Below are positions 46,891-58,433 of a DNA stretch of 64,000 nt, piece by piece. Under the pieces are notes generated by a model. It was not told the origin of the DNA and did no database searches. It worked only from the letters and a program-made list of their open reading frames with translations. Each line of letters begins with the position of its first letter. The stretch's first letter is position 1. Source of the DNA: Megaleporinus macrocephalus (Eukaryota > Chordata > Actinopteri > Characiformes > Anostomidae); assembly GCA_021613375.1 (NCBI GenBank), contig CM038721.1:5246486-5310485 (forward strand). The letters are read 5' to 3'. Made by a program: the position numbers and the translations under genes.

Positions 46891-47177
46891 GTATATTCCA
46901 TGTTTTTGCATACATGTCCAATATTTAATACTTAGATATCGTCGTTGTCCAAAGGAAAACTTATATCTCAATTTTTGTCGATTTTCATTTTTCTGTATTA
47001 TTTGTACACCACAGCTGCTTTTTATATTTTATGTAAATTTCATAATAAAAATAGACCAATAGAAATGCTCCAAAATCACTTGGAAGTAATTCTGGTTCCA
47101 TTGACTTCCATTACAACTTGAGTAGGTTTTTGACCTCTCTTGTAAAGTTACTTTAAACAGTGACGATATATGTACAT
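46891..47177 (+). repeat. Dispersed repeat family copy (47045-47160) and flank
   Basis: GACCAATAGAAATGCTCCAA, AATCACTTGGAAGTAATTCT and GGTTCCATTGACTTCCATTA match 40920-41045 in order. The rest is AT-rich and unassigned. Confidence 0.6.
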
Positions 47178-47690
47178 ACAGTGCTGTGCTAATGTTTTAG
47201 ATACTTAAAGATGTTTTTATATTTAAAAAGCTTTTTTTCCAGACAGGAAGCTTTTATTTACTCAGTAAACACTTTATTATTAAATATTAAACAGTATTAA
47301 TAGAGTAGGTAGTGCTTTTACATACATCAGTGTGTTTATTTAACCCTTTCCAAGCTTCTCCTTCTATAAACAACCCAGTATTATTATCAGTTCTCATCTA
47401 ATACCTGCTTTGACTGCTCAGTACTTCATTAAGCTAAATCAAGATTTGCTGCTGAAGGAACTGAATACATTCATACAATGTCTGGGGCGTCCAGGAGAAA
47501 TCTGGAACCTAACTTTGTTCTTCAAACTGGATCAAGATCTGATCTACTTCTCTCACAATAACATATTCATGATACTTTGTATTGTATGTATGATTATTTA
47601 CATCTGTTCTAATCAGATCTGCTGTTCTTACTGGTAAACACACAATTGATCAGATTAGGTGTCTAAGACTAATGCACAGTAGTGTTTACT
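47178..47690 (+). mobile_element. ~0.5-kb non-autonomous transposon, copy 2
   Basis: It begins ACAGTGCTGTGCTAATGTTT and ends near AATGCACAGTAGTGTTTACT. It is near-identical through the middle to copies at 21335 (inverted) and 61400. The internal frame (47410-47637) reads MTAQYFIKLNQDLLLKELNT and stays open in all three copies, but it has no recognised domain. Confidence 0.75.
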
Positions 47691-48380
47691 GAGTGTAGTT
47701 ACAGTTGCTAGTTCCAACCAGGGAGTTAGGAAAGACAGGAGCTTGCTGAATGTTGGACAAAGCAGCTAAACAATGATCTTGTTTCCTTGAAATTTGAATT
47801 TGATTTGACTTTGTTTTGTTTTTTTTCATAACAATATCATTTTCAGGGACCCTCCCACTATTTTAGGAGTCCAATGAAGCTAACAATCCTTCCAGGACCC
47901 CCTACGTTTCGACCTTAGCCTAAACCCACACTCAGGTTGAAGTATCATATCTGAAATGAAGTACTGACTTCAGCAAACCACGAGTAAAGACTCAAGTGAA
48001 GCATCTCAGGCCCGAAAACTGTGTTGAGTGCTTGTAGCGTCTGGCGGTGCTGGAGCTGGAGCTAGTATGGAAAGTGTTATCATGTGAAATTACTCATTTG
48101 TCAACTTCTATCCATCAACATTCCACATGAGCACATGGAAGCAAAGAAATGGAACAAGTTACCACCCACATGTGCTGGCGGGGGAACTGTGGGAAGACTC
48201 CGGCTGGAGCAGAAGAGGTGAGAAACAAGCCCGACTAGGAGGAGAGCGGTGGACTGGTGACAGAACCCTTGAGCCCTGGTGTGTCATGTCCGCTCGTTAA
48301 AGCCTTGCTGAATAAAGACCGGTGTGGTGACCTTTCCAGCAGTGACGTCTGAGCACCAATGGAAGAATGTGACGCTGCTG
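47691..48380. other. Intergenic, no gene recognised
   Basis: Unique-looking. AATAAAGACCGG at ~48310 resembles an LTR or retroposon poly(A) region, but no element ends are visible. Confidence 0.35.
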
Positions 48381-48385
48381 CACAA

Positions 48386-48450
48386 GTGCATCAGAGAGTG
48401 CATCAGACAGTGCATCAGACAGTGCATCAGACAGTGCATCAGACAGTGTT
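48386..48450 (+). repeat. 12-bp tandem repeat GTGCATCAGACA, about 5 units
   Basis: Consecutive GTGCATCAGACA units, the first with GAGA. On the minus strand they produce an open Leu-Met-His-rich frame, which is not a gene. Confidence 0.9.
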
Positions 48451-48689
48451 TGCTTTGACTCTGCAACCCGGCCGAGGCGGGGGACTAGGGTGGTCATGTC
48501 AGAGGCCTGTTTCTGTGGAGTCACATTATTATGACCACTACCCATTTTGGATGGCTGCAGTGCGTGGGTGGCAGTGTTTATGGTCTGAGGAATGTTTTCG
48601 TGACGTTCTCTGGACCCACTGTGCATGTGGAGGACACGCTCAACTGATTTGGGTCAGAGATGTTCACAAGTCACAAAATACAAGTCCAA

Positions 48690-49460
48690 GCCATGTCATG
48701 AGTCTTTAGGTTAGAGTCTAAGTCAAGTCATGAGTCTTTAGTCTAGAGTCTAGGTCAAGTCATGAGTCTTTAGGTTAGAGTCTAAGTCAAGTCATGAGTA
48801 TTTAGGCTAGAGTCTAAGTCAAGTCATGAGTCTTTAGGCTAGAGTTTAAGTCAAGTCACGAGTCTTTAGGTCATGAGTCTTTAGGCTAGAGTCTAAGTCA
48901 AGTCATAAGTCTTTAGGCTAGAGTTTAAGTCAAGTCATCAGTCTTTAGGCTTGAGTCTAAGTCAAGTCATGAGTCTTTAGGCTAGAGTCTAGGTAAAGTC
49001 ATGAGTCTTTAGGCTACAGTTTAAATGAAGTCACAAGTCTTTAGGTCACAAGTCTTTAGGCCATGAGTCTTTAGGCTAGAGTTTAAGTCAAGTCACAAGT
49101 CTTTAGGCTAGAGTCTAAGTCAAGTCATGAGTCTTTACGCTAGAGTCTAAGTCAAGTCACAAGTCTTTAGGCCATGAGTCTTTAGGCTAGAGTTTAAGTC
49201 AAGTCACAAGTCTTTAGGCTAGAGTCTAAGTCGAGTCACAAGTCTTTAGGCTAGAGTGTAAGTCAAGTCACGAGTCTTTAGGCTAGAGTGTAAGTCAAGT
49301 CATGAGTCTTTAGGCTAGAGTCTAGGTCAAGTCATGAGTCTTAAGGCTAGAGTTTAAGTCAAGTTACAAGTCTTTAGGCTAGAGTCTAAGTCAAGTCACG
49401 AGTCTTTAGGCCATGAGTCTTTAGGCTAGAGTTTAAGTCAAGTCTCAAGTCAATACAACA
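48690..49460 (+). repeat. Minisatellite inside the hAT element
   Basis: Units of roughly 35 bp contain AAGTCAAGTCATGAGTCTTT and AGGCTAGAGTCT. Some are shortened to AGGTCATGAGTCTTT or GGCCATGAGTCTTT. The array is bounded by the hAT left terminus on one side and unique hAT interior on the other. Confidence 0.92.
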
Positions 49461-49479
49461 TATTTAAGTGTATGATAAA

Positions 49480-49545
49480 AATACAGTTATATATATATAT
49501 ATAAAAATAGAAATCGACAATATATATATAATATATATATAACTG
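49480..49545 (+). repeat. (TA)n tracts forming an inverted repeat
   Basis: ACAGTTATATATATATATAT and, after ~20 bases, ATATATATATAACTGTTAAC are mutually inverted and could form a hairpin within the hAT element. Confidence 0.85.
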
Positions 49546-50500
49546 TTAACATAGCACTGCTATTGCATTTTAAGAAGATTAAATCTGAGAGTGTCTTGTC
49601 ACTGAGACTAGCCCGATGAAGTTTGATGTGGTTCCAGTGTATTTAATTTGTTTCTTACATTCTTTACACGTAGCCACCCTTCGATTATGTCCAAGGACTT
49701 TAAACTCCCTGTAGCTGAACACTACCACGTACGGTACTCCAGCCGAAGTCATGCCACCCTCGATTGTTTACGTTTGACGCTTCTCTCCGATTTCCTGCTC
49801 GAGATTAACAGATGTTGTGATACGTCGCGAGAAAGAGGGCTGCGTCCCAAATCAGCGAAAACAAGAGTACAGCAACATACACACACAGTGCCTGAATAAC
49901 TGACTGACTCTTATTGCTCACGAGTTATTTTGGACGAGTCGAGTCGAGAGTCATTAGGGACGAGTTTCAAGTCAAATCTGAAGTCTTTTTCTAGGCTTAA
50001 GTGCAACTTCGACTCGAGTTGCTCACTCGAGCGCCCATCTCTGATTTAGGTCTGAATCCATCCTTGCAGATCACGTACACCATACATGCTGATGATCTTC
50101 TCTGGGGCGGATGGGGTCTTCCAGCAAGACGATGAGACACGTCACACGACTAGAAATGTCCCACACTGGTTGGAAGTTCATGATCAAGACTTTTGAGTAC
50201 TAACCTGGACCCCAAGTTCCCCAGACTTGAACCCAACTGAGCATCTGAGGGACCACCTGGATGGTGGTGTTGGCTCTATGGATGCTCCTCCACGCTCCCT
50301 CCAGCAGCTGTGGGATGCACTGCAGTCAGCATGATACCTCCAGATACCTGTGACCACCTACCAGGATCTCACTGAGTCTCCCAGTCCCAACTCCCGTCTA
50401 GCTGCTGTCCATCGTGAGGTTGAAGCGTTGGCAGTACTTGTGCATTCAAAGCCCACATTTGTAACCGAAGGCGGTATTTTGATGGCATGAGAACGTCAGC

Positions 50501-50954
50501 GTGAGCAGATTTTTAAAAAAACACCCGGTTATCAAATATGACTTTGATTTATTCTCAGCAGACATGTGCACGCGTGAGAGAGACATAACTCAAGTGCTGA
50601 AACAGCACAAGCTTTATTATCCATCACGCTATAAAGGAGCATCTGTTCCAAGTTAACATGAAGAAAAACCTGGAAGGTCTGATTAAACAGGCTCCTCGTC
50701 GGCCGGGCGAGCCGTAGTGTTTTCCCTGCTGAACTCAGGCTTAACATACCAGCACCGTGTGGACTCAGATAACGTATCCAGAAGCTCTGAAGGAGGTGAA
50801 GCTCAGGCCTGACGTTCGGATTTAAAATGTCTGTTGCAGCACAAATTCACGACTTGCTTTCAGAGGCCTGAAACTTCGAGGAACAGAAAGAAGAAAAGAA
50901 AGAAAAGTGTTGAAGAGGACATCAGGACATCGCTTGACCTCATGTTCTTAAGGA
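50501..50954. other. Intergenic, no gene recognised
   Basis: Unique sequence. A 71-codon minus frame (50532-50747) is unrecognised. An AGAAAGAAGAAAAGAAAGAA tract lies near 50885. Confidence 0.4.
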
Positions 50955-53665
50955 GGTTTGCCTTCACGAGCTTGGTTCCTCTTGGTGGATCTATCACGTT
51001 GTCTTAGGGTGTTTCCCCCTGTTGAGTTTTGGTTGCTCCTACTGGTTCTTCTACCAAGAGGTTCTTCTCAGTGGTTCTACCTCATGTTCTTAGGGTGTTT
51101 GTCCTCTTACATCTTGGTGGCTCATACTGGTTCTTCCACTAAGATCTTCCACTAAGATCTTCTTAGTTGTTCTATCTCATGTTCTTAGAATGCTTCCCCA
51201 TGTTGAGTTTTGGTTGCTCATATTGGTTCTTCTCCTGGGAGGTTCTTCTTAGTGGTTCTGCCTCATGTTCTTAGGGTGTTTCTCCTCTTACATCTTGATG
51301 GCTCATACTGGTTCTTCCACTAAGAACTTTTTAGTTGTTTTATCTCATGTTCTTAGAATGTTCTGGTTGCTCATACTGGTTCTTCTACCAAGAGGTTCTT
51401 CTCAGTGGTTCTACCTCATGTTCTTAGGGTGTTTCCCCCTGTTGAGTTTTGGTTGCTCATACCGTTTCTTCTACTAAGAGGTTCTAGCTATTATTCTTTG
51501 GGTGTTTCCTCTTCTATGTCTTAGTTGCTCCTACTGATTCTTCCACTGAGAGATTCCACTCAGTGGTTTTATCTCTTGTTCTTAGTGTGTTTCTCCCTGT
51601 TAAGTTTTAGTTGCTCCTACTGGTTCTTCTACCAAGAGGTTCTTCTCAGTGGTTTTACCTCATGTTCTTAGGGTGTTTGTCCTCTTACATCTTGGTGGCT
51701 CATACTGGTTCTTCCACTAAGATCTTCCACTAAGATCTTCTTAGTTGTTCTATCTCATGTTCTTAGAATGTTTCCCCATGTTGAGTTTTGGTTGCTCATA
51801 TTGGTTCTTCTCCTGGGAGGTTCTTCTTAGTGGTTCTGCCTCATGTTCTTAGGGTGTTTCTCCTCTTACATCTTGATGGCTCATACTGGTTCTTCCACTA
51901 AGAACTTTTTAGTTGTTTTATCTTATGTTCTTAGAATGTTTCCCCATGTTGAGTTCTGGTTGCTCATTCTGGTTCTTCTACCAAGAGGTTCTTCTCAGTG
52001 GTTCTACCTCATGTTCTTAGGGTGTTTCCCCCTGTTGAGTTTTGGTTGCTCATACCGTTTCTTCTACTAAGAGGTTCTAGCTATTATTCTTTGGGTGTTT
52101 TTAGTTGTTTTATCTTATGTTCTTAGAATGTTTCCCCATGTTGAGTTCTGGTTGCTCATTCTGGTTCTTCCACTGAGAGATTCCACTCAGTGGTTTTATC
52201 TCTTGTTCTTAGTGTGTTTCTCCATGTTAAGTTTTGGTTGCTCATACTGGTTCTTCTACCAAGAGGTTCTTCTCAGTGGTTCTACCTCATGTTCTTAGGG
52301 TGCTTCTCCTCTTACATCTTGGTGGCTCATACTGGTTCTTCCACTAAGATCTTCCACTAAGATCTTCTTAGTGGTTCTATCTCATGTTCTTAGAGTGTTT
52401 CCCCATGTTGAGTTTTGGTTGCTCATATTGGTTCTTCTCCTAGGAGGTTCTTCTTAGTGGTTCTGCCTCATGTTCTTATGGTGTTTCCCCCTGTTGAGTT
52501 TTGGTTGCTCATACCATTTCTTCTACTAAGAGGTTCTAGTTATTGTTCTTTGGGTGGTTTCTCTTCTATGTCTTGGTGGCTTATACTGGTTCTGCCACGG
52601 AGATGTTCTTCTCAGTGGTTGGTTCTACCTCATGTTCTTAGGGTGTTTTTCCCCCTGTTGAGTTTTGGTAGCTCATAATAGTTCTTCTACTGAGAGGGTC
52701 TTCTCAGTGGTTCTAGCTATTGTTCTTTGGGCGTTTCTTCTTTTAAGTCTCGGTTGCTCCTACTGATTCTTCTACTAAGAGGTCTACTTAGTGGTTCTAC
52801 CTAATGTTCTTAGGGTGTTTCCCCCTGCTGAGTTTTGGTTGCTCATACTGATTCTTCTACTGAGAGATCTTCTTAGTGGTTCTACCTCATGTTCTTAGGG
52901 TGTTTCTCCTCTTACATCTTGGTGGCTCATACTGGTTCTTCCACTAAGATCTTCCACTAAGATCTTCTTAGTGGTTCTATCTCATGTTCTTAGAGTGTTT
53001 CCCCATGTTGAGTTTTGGTTGCTCATATTGGTTCTTCTCCTAGGAGGTTCTTCTTAGTGGTTCTGCCTCATGTTCTTATGGTGTTTCCCCCTGTTGAGTT
53101 TTGGTTGCTCATACCATTTCTTCTACTAAGAGGTTCTAGTTATTGTTCTTTGGGTGGTTTCTCTTCTATGTCTTGGTGGCTTATACTGGTTCTGCCATGG
53201 AGATGTTCTTCTCAGTGGTTGGTTCTACCTCATGTTCTTAGGGTGTTTTTCCCCCTGTTGAGTTTTGGTAGCTCATACTAGTTCTTCTACTGAGAGGGTC
53301 TTCTCAGTGGTTCTAGCTATTGTTCTTTGGGCGTTTCTTCTTTTAAGTCTCGGTTGCTCCTACTGATTCTTCTACTAAGAGGTCTTCTTAGTGGTTCTAC
53401 CTAATGTTCTTAGGGTGTTTCCTCCTGCTGAGTTTTGGTTGCTCATACTGATTCTTCTACTGAGAGGTTCTTCTTGGTGGTTCTAGCACATGTTTTAGGG
53501 TGTTTCTCCTCTTAAGTCTTGGTTGCTCCTACTGGTTCTTCCACTGAGAGATCTTTTTAGTTCTACCTCATGTTCTTAGATTGTTTCTCCCAGTTGAGTC
53601 TTGCTTGCTCCCACTGGTTCTTATACTGAGAGGTTCTTCTTAGTGGTTCTACCTCATGTTCTCTT
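50955..53665 (+). repeat. ~85-95 bp minisatellite with ~580-600 bp higher-order blocks
   Basis: The unit contains GTTCTACCTCATGTTCTTAG, GGTGTTTCCCCCTGTTGAGT and TTTTGGTTGCTCATACTGGT, then TTCTTC...GAGGTTCTTC. Blocks are duplicated: 51265 resembles 51843 (578 bp) and 52415 resembles 53015 (600 bp, nearly identical). Frames of 65-88 codons are artefacts of the T-rich repeat. Confidence 0.93.
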
Positions 53666-54905
53666 CTAAGGTGAAGGTATTGTTACAGGTTACCTGTACA
53701 CAGGTAGGTGAAGGTAGTGTTACAGGTTACCTGTACACAGGTAGGTGAAGGTAGTGTTACAGGTTACATGTACACAGGTAGGTGAAGGTAGTGTTACAGG
53801 TTACCTGTACACAGGTAGGTGAATGTAGTGTTACAGTTTACCTGTACACAGGTAGGTAAAGGTAGTGTTACAGGTTACCTGTACACAGGTAGGTGAAGGT
53901 AGTGTTACAGTTTACCTGTACACAGTTAGGTGAAGGTAGTGTTACAGTTTACCTGTACACAGGTAGGTGAAGGTAGTGTTACAGTTTACCTGTACACAGG
54001 TAGGTGAAGGTATTGTTACAGGTTACCTGTACACAGGTAGGTGAAGGTAGTGTTACAGGTTACCTGTACACAGGTAGGTGAAGGTAGTGTTACAGTTTAC
54101 CTGTACACAGGTAGGTAAAGGTAGTGTTACAGTTTACCTGTACACAGGTAGGTGAAGGTAGTGTTACAGTTTACCTGTACACAGGTAGGTGAAGGTAGTG
54201 TTACAGTTTACCTGTACACAGTTAGGTGAAGGTAGTGTTACAGTTTACCTGTACACAGGTAGGTGAAGGTAGTGTTACAGTTTACCTGTACACAGGTAGG
54301 TAAAGGTAGTGTTACAGTTTACCTGTACACAGGTAGGTGAAGGTAGTGTTACAGTTTACCTGTACACAGGTAGGTGAAGGTAGTGTTACAGTTTACCTGT
54401 ACACAGTTAGGTGAAGGTAGTGTTACAGTTTACCTGTACACAGGTAGGTGAAGGTAGTGTTACAGTTTACCTGTACACAGGTAGGTGAAGGTAGTGTTAC
54501 AGTTTACCTGTACACAGGTAGGTGAAGGTAGTGTTACAGTTTACCTGTACACAGGTAGGTGAAGGTAGTGTTACAGTTTACCTGTACACAGTTAGGTGAA
54601 GGTAGTGTTACAGTTTACCTGTACACAGGTAGGTGAAGGTAGTGTTACAGTTTACCTGTACACAGGTAGGTAAAGGTAGTGTTACAGTTTACCTGTACAC
54701 AGGTAGGTAAAGGTAGTGTTACAGTTTACCTGTACACAGGTAGGTGAAGGTAGTGTTACAGTTTACCTGTACACAGGTAGGTGAAGGTAGTGTTACAGTT
54801 TACCTGTACACAGGTAGGTGAAGGTAGTGTTACAGTTTAACTGTACACAGGTAGGTGAAGGTAGTGTTACAGTTTACCTGTACACAGGTAGGTGAATGTA
54901 GTGTT
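53666..54905 (+). repeat. 37-bp minisatellite, about 33 copies
   Basis: The unit holds GGTGAAGGTAGTGTTACAGT and TTACCTGTACACAGGTA, with an exact step of 37 bp (53708 to 53745). Homogeneity is high. Each unit contains the near-palindrome ACCTGTACACAGGT and several AGGT words. It begins directly at the end of the 85-bp array. Confidence 0.96.
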
Positions 54906-55694
54906 AGGAGTCTTACCCGAGAACTCTGATCTGTTTCTAAATAAGCTTTAGAAGTAGGTGCGGTCATCAGTTCTGTCCTGCCGTCCACTCTGTCTTAGAA
55001 CTGGATTTCACAATCAGCATCTGCTTTTGTGATCCAACAGAAGAATGAAAGAAATTCTGGTGCTTCACCAACTATGCCGTTCGAATGTCTGACAGCTGAC
55101 GTCTGCCTTCAGAGCCGCTGGGGAAAATAGCTTTGCCATGGTTTTGTAATTGCAGCCAAAGTTCATGGAGTTCATCCTCAGTCCGCGTTTTCTTGTCCTG
55201 TCCATGTTGAGACATTTATCTAAATACAGGGTCATTTTTCTGACTGATCTTGTGCAAACAGATGCGAGGCATTATCTTCTACTGGACTGTGAGGAATGAT
55301 AAACATCACTCAACACTCTGGTAGTGTTTATGTTACTAGTGCAGTGTGTATAAGCAGTGCTGATTACCATCTGGGTTCCTCTCCAACCTGTTATATGTGA
55401 ATTATGTTATATGTGAAATAAAAATATAATTCAAACAGATACGGAGCTGCGTTCCACTCGTCACGCTGGGACTCTGTGCAAAATGTAAATTAAAACAGAA
55501 TGTAATGACGTGAAAATCCAAAAGAACAAAGACCAAATTTAACTATAGTTTTTTAACTATATGTACTATTTTGAATTTGATGACGCCAACAAGTTTCAAA
55601 TAAGTTGGGACAATTAAAAAAACACCTGCTGGAACCTCTCACAGCTGATTAGGTTAATTAAACAAGTCAATAACATGACTGAGTATAAGGAGCC
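54906..55694. other. Intergenic, no gene recognised
   Basis: Unique sequence with no long frames. AT-rich around 55380-55430 and 55530-55620. Nothing recognised. Confidence 0.4.
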
Positions 55695-56410
55695 TCTCAG
55701 AGAGGCGGAGTCTTTCAGAAGAGGGGGAGGGGTCACCCAGAGAGGTGGAGTCTTTCAGAAGTAAAGAGAGGGAGGGGTCTCCCAGAGAGGTGGAGTCTTT
55801 CAGAAGTAAAGAGAAGGAGGGGTCACCCAGAGAGGTGGAGTCTTTCAGAAGAGGGGGAGGGGTCACCCAGAGAGGTGGAGTGTTCCAGAAGTAAAGAGAG
55901 GGAGGGGTCACACACAGAGGTGGAGTCTTTCAGAAGTAAAAAGAGGGAGGGGTCACCCAGAGAGGTGGAGTCTTTCAGAAGTAAAGAGAAGGAGGGGTCA
56001 CCCAGAGAGGTGGAGTCTTTCAGAAGTAAAGAGAGGGAGGGGTCACACACAGAGGTGGAGTCTTTCAGAAGTAAAGAGAGGGAGGGGTCACCCAGAGAGG
56101 TGGAGTCTTTCAGAAGTAAAGAGGGGGAGGGGTCACACACAGAGGTGGAGTCTTTCAGAAGTAAAGAGAAGGAGGGGTCACCCAGAGAGGTGGAGTCTTT
56201 CAGAAGTAAAGAGAAGGAGGGGTCACCCAGAGAGGTGGAGTCTTTCAGAAGTAAAGAGAGGGAGGGGTCACACACAGAGGTGGAGTCTTTCAGAAGTAAA
56301 GAGAGGGAGGGGTCACACACAGAGGTGGAGTCTTTCAGAAGTAAAGAGAAGGAGGGGTCACCCAGAGAGGTGGAGTCTTTCAGAAGTAAAGAAAGGGAGG
56401 GGTCACCCAG
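55695..56410 (+). repeat. 45-bp minisatellite, about 16 copies
   Basis: The unit contains GAGGTGGAGTCTTTCAGAAG, TAAAGAGAGGGAGGGGTCAC and CCAGA or ACACA, with an exact 45-bp step (56052 to 56097). The unit is a multiple of three and stop-free, giving a 215-codon frame on the + strand and a 216-codon frame on the minus strand over the same bases. Neither is a credible gene. The array abuts the SINE that follows. Confidence 0.96.
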
Positions 56411-56414
56411 AGAT

Positions 56415-58433
56415 GCGGAGCCAATCCCAGCATCATTGGGCAAAGGCGCGGTGCACCATGGACAGGTTGCCATTCTGACGCTTGGTCAACACACACTCAC
56501 ACCTACGGTCAGTTTAGAGTGAGGATCCTAACATACATGTGTTTGGACTGTGGTAGGAAACCGGAGAACCCGGAGGAACCCACTCAAACACAGAGAGACC
56601 ATACACACTCCACACAGAACCACCCGGACCGGGAATCAAACCCAGATCATCTTACTGTGAGGAGACAGTGCTGACCACTACACCACCATACTAACCACTA
56701 CACCACCATACTAACCACTACACCACCATACTGACCACTTCACCACCATACTAACCACTACACCACCATACTGACCACTACACCACCGTACTAACCACTA
56801 CACCACCATACTAACTACTACACCACCATACTAACCACTACACCACCATACTGACCACTTCACCACCATACTAACCACTACACCACCATACTGACCACTA
56901 CACCACCGTACTAACCACTACACCACCATACTGACCACTACACCACCGTACTAACACTACACCACCATACTAATCACTACACCACCATACTAACCACCAC
57001 ACCACCGTACTAACCACCACACCACCATACTAACCACTACACCACCGTACTAACCACTACACCACCGTACTAATCACTACACCACCGTACTAACCACTAC
57101 ACCACCATACTAACCACTACACCACCGTACTAACTACTACACCACCGTACTAACCACTACACCACCATACTAACCACTACACCACCATACAAACCACTAC
57201 ACCTCCATACTGACCACTACACCACCGTACTGACCACTACACCACCGTACTGACCACTACACCACCGTACTGACCACTACACCATCATACAAACCACTAA
57301 ACCACCATACTAACCACTACACCACCGTACTGACCACTACACCACCGTACTGACCACTACACCACCGTACTAACACTACACCACCGTACTAACCACTATA
57401 CCACCATACTAACCACTACATCACCATACTAACCACTACACCACCATACTAACCACTAAACCACCGTACTAACCACTATACCACCATACTGACCACTACA
57501 CCACCGTACTAACCACTATACCACCTTACTAACCACTACACAACCGTACTAACCACTACACCACCATACTAACCACTACACCACCGTACTGACCACTACA
57601 CCACCGTACTGCCCACTACACCACCATACTAACCACTACACCACCGTACTAACCACTATACCACCTTACTAACCACTACACAACCGTACTAACCACTACA
57701 CCACCATACTAACCACTACACCACCGTACTAACCACTACACCACCATACTAACCACTACACCACCGTACTGACCACTACACCACCGTACTGCCCACTACA
57801 CCACCATACTAACCACTACACCACCGTACTAACCACTACACCACCATACTAACCACTACACCACCGTACTGACCACTACACCACCATACTGACCACTACA
57901 CCACTGTGCTAACCACTACACCACCGTACTAACCCCTACACCATCATACAAACCACTAAACCACCATACTAACCACTACACCACTATACTAACCACTACA
58001 CCACCATACTGACCACTACACCACCATACTGACCACTACACCACTGTGCTAACCACTACACCACCGTACTAACCCCTACACCATCATACAAACCACTAAA
58101 CCACCGTACTAACCACTACACCACTATACTAACCACTACACCACCATACTAACCACTACACCACCGTAATGACCACTACACCACCGTACTGCCCACTACA
58201 CCACCATACTAACCACTACACCACCGTACTAACCACTACACCACCGTACTAACCACTACACCACCATACTAACCACTACACCACCGTACTAACCACTACA
58301 CCACCATACTAACCACTACACCACCATACAAACCACTACACCACCATACAAACCACTACACCACCATACTAACCACTACACCACCATACTAACCACTACA
58401 CCACCATACAAACCACTACACCACTGTGCTGCC
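56415..58433 (-). mobile_element. tRNA-derived SINE with its A-box head expanded 80-90 fold
   Basis: Minus orientation. The element starts near 58433 with GGCAGCACAGTGGTGTAGTG, the usual 5' end. The A-box region is then repeated as 20-bp units to about 56669. After that the normal order resumes: TAGCACTGTC-like sequence, B-box GGGTTTGATTCCC (minus strand of 56631-56643), GTGTGGAGTGTGTATGGTCT, GGTTTCCTACCACAGTCCAA and the 3' body to 56415. The proximal head, B box and body are all recognisable, so the expansion arose within one SINE copy. Confidence 0.82.
56669..58420 (-). repeat. 20-bp SINE A-box array 2
   Basis: About 88 units of ACCACTACACCACCATACTA and variants (GTACTGACC, TGTGCTAACC, CATACAAACC). 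Several short blocks are duplicated; for example, the run around 57900-57980 recurs around 58035-58105. The minus strand shows TGGTGTAGTGG every 20 bp. Confidence 0.93.

Larger units (their letters stand above)
48655..50043. mobile_element. hAT-type non-autonomous element with 8-bp target duplication
   Basis: The ends are CAGAGATG (48655) and CATCTCTG (50043), inverted to each other. They are flanked by ATTTGGGT (48647-48654) and ATTTAGGT (50044-50051), an 8-bp duplication with one mismatch, the hAT hallmark. The right subterminal region has GACTCGAGTTGCTCACTCG. The left half is replaced by a tandem array. No transposase; the 83-codon frame at 49648 is unrecognised. Confidence 0.85.
48510..50500 (+). 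pseudogene. Mariner-type transposase relic interrupted by a hAT element
   Basis: The left part (48510-48654) has ACATTATTATGACCACTACC, PFWMAAVRGWQCLWSEECF and a truncated continuation. The right part (50044-50430) resumes with VFQQDD.TRHTTRNV (an Asp-bearing DDE motif), SPDLNPTEHLRDHLDGGVGS (third catalytic region) and APPRSLQQLWDALQ, then a C-terminal helix. Joined across the insert they follow one transposase-like protein of the Tc1/mariner superfamily. Stops are present, so it is inactive. The outer limits are approximate. Confidence 0.75.

Noticed and set aside
56631..58433. Functional tRNA gene(s), given A- and B-box matches
   Set aside because: The boxes belong to a SINE head; no cloverleaf with acceptor and anticodon stems can be formed from the array.
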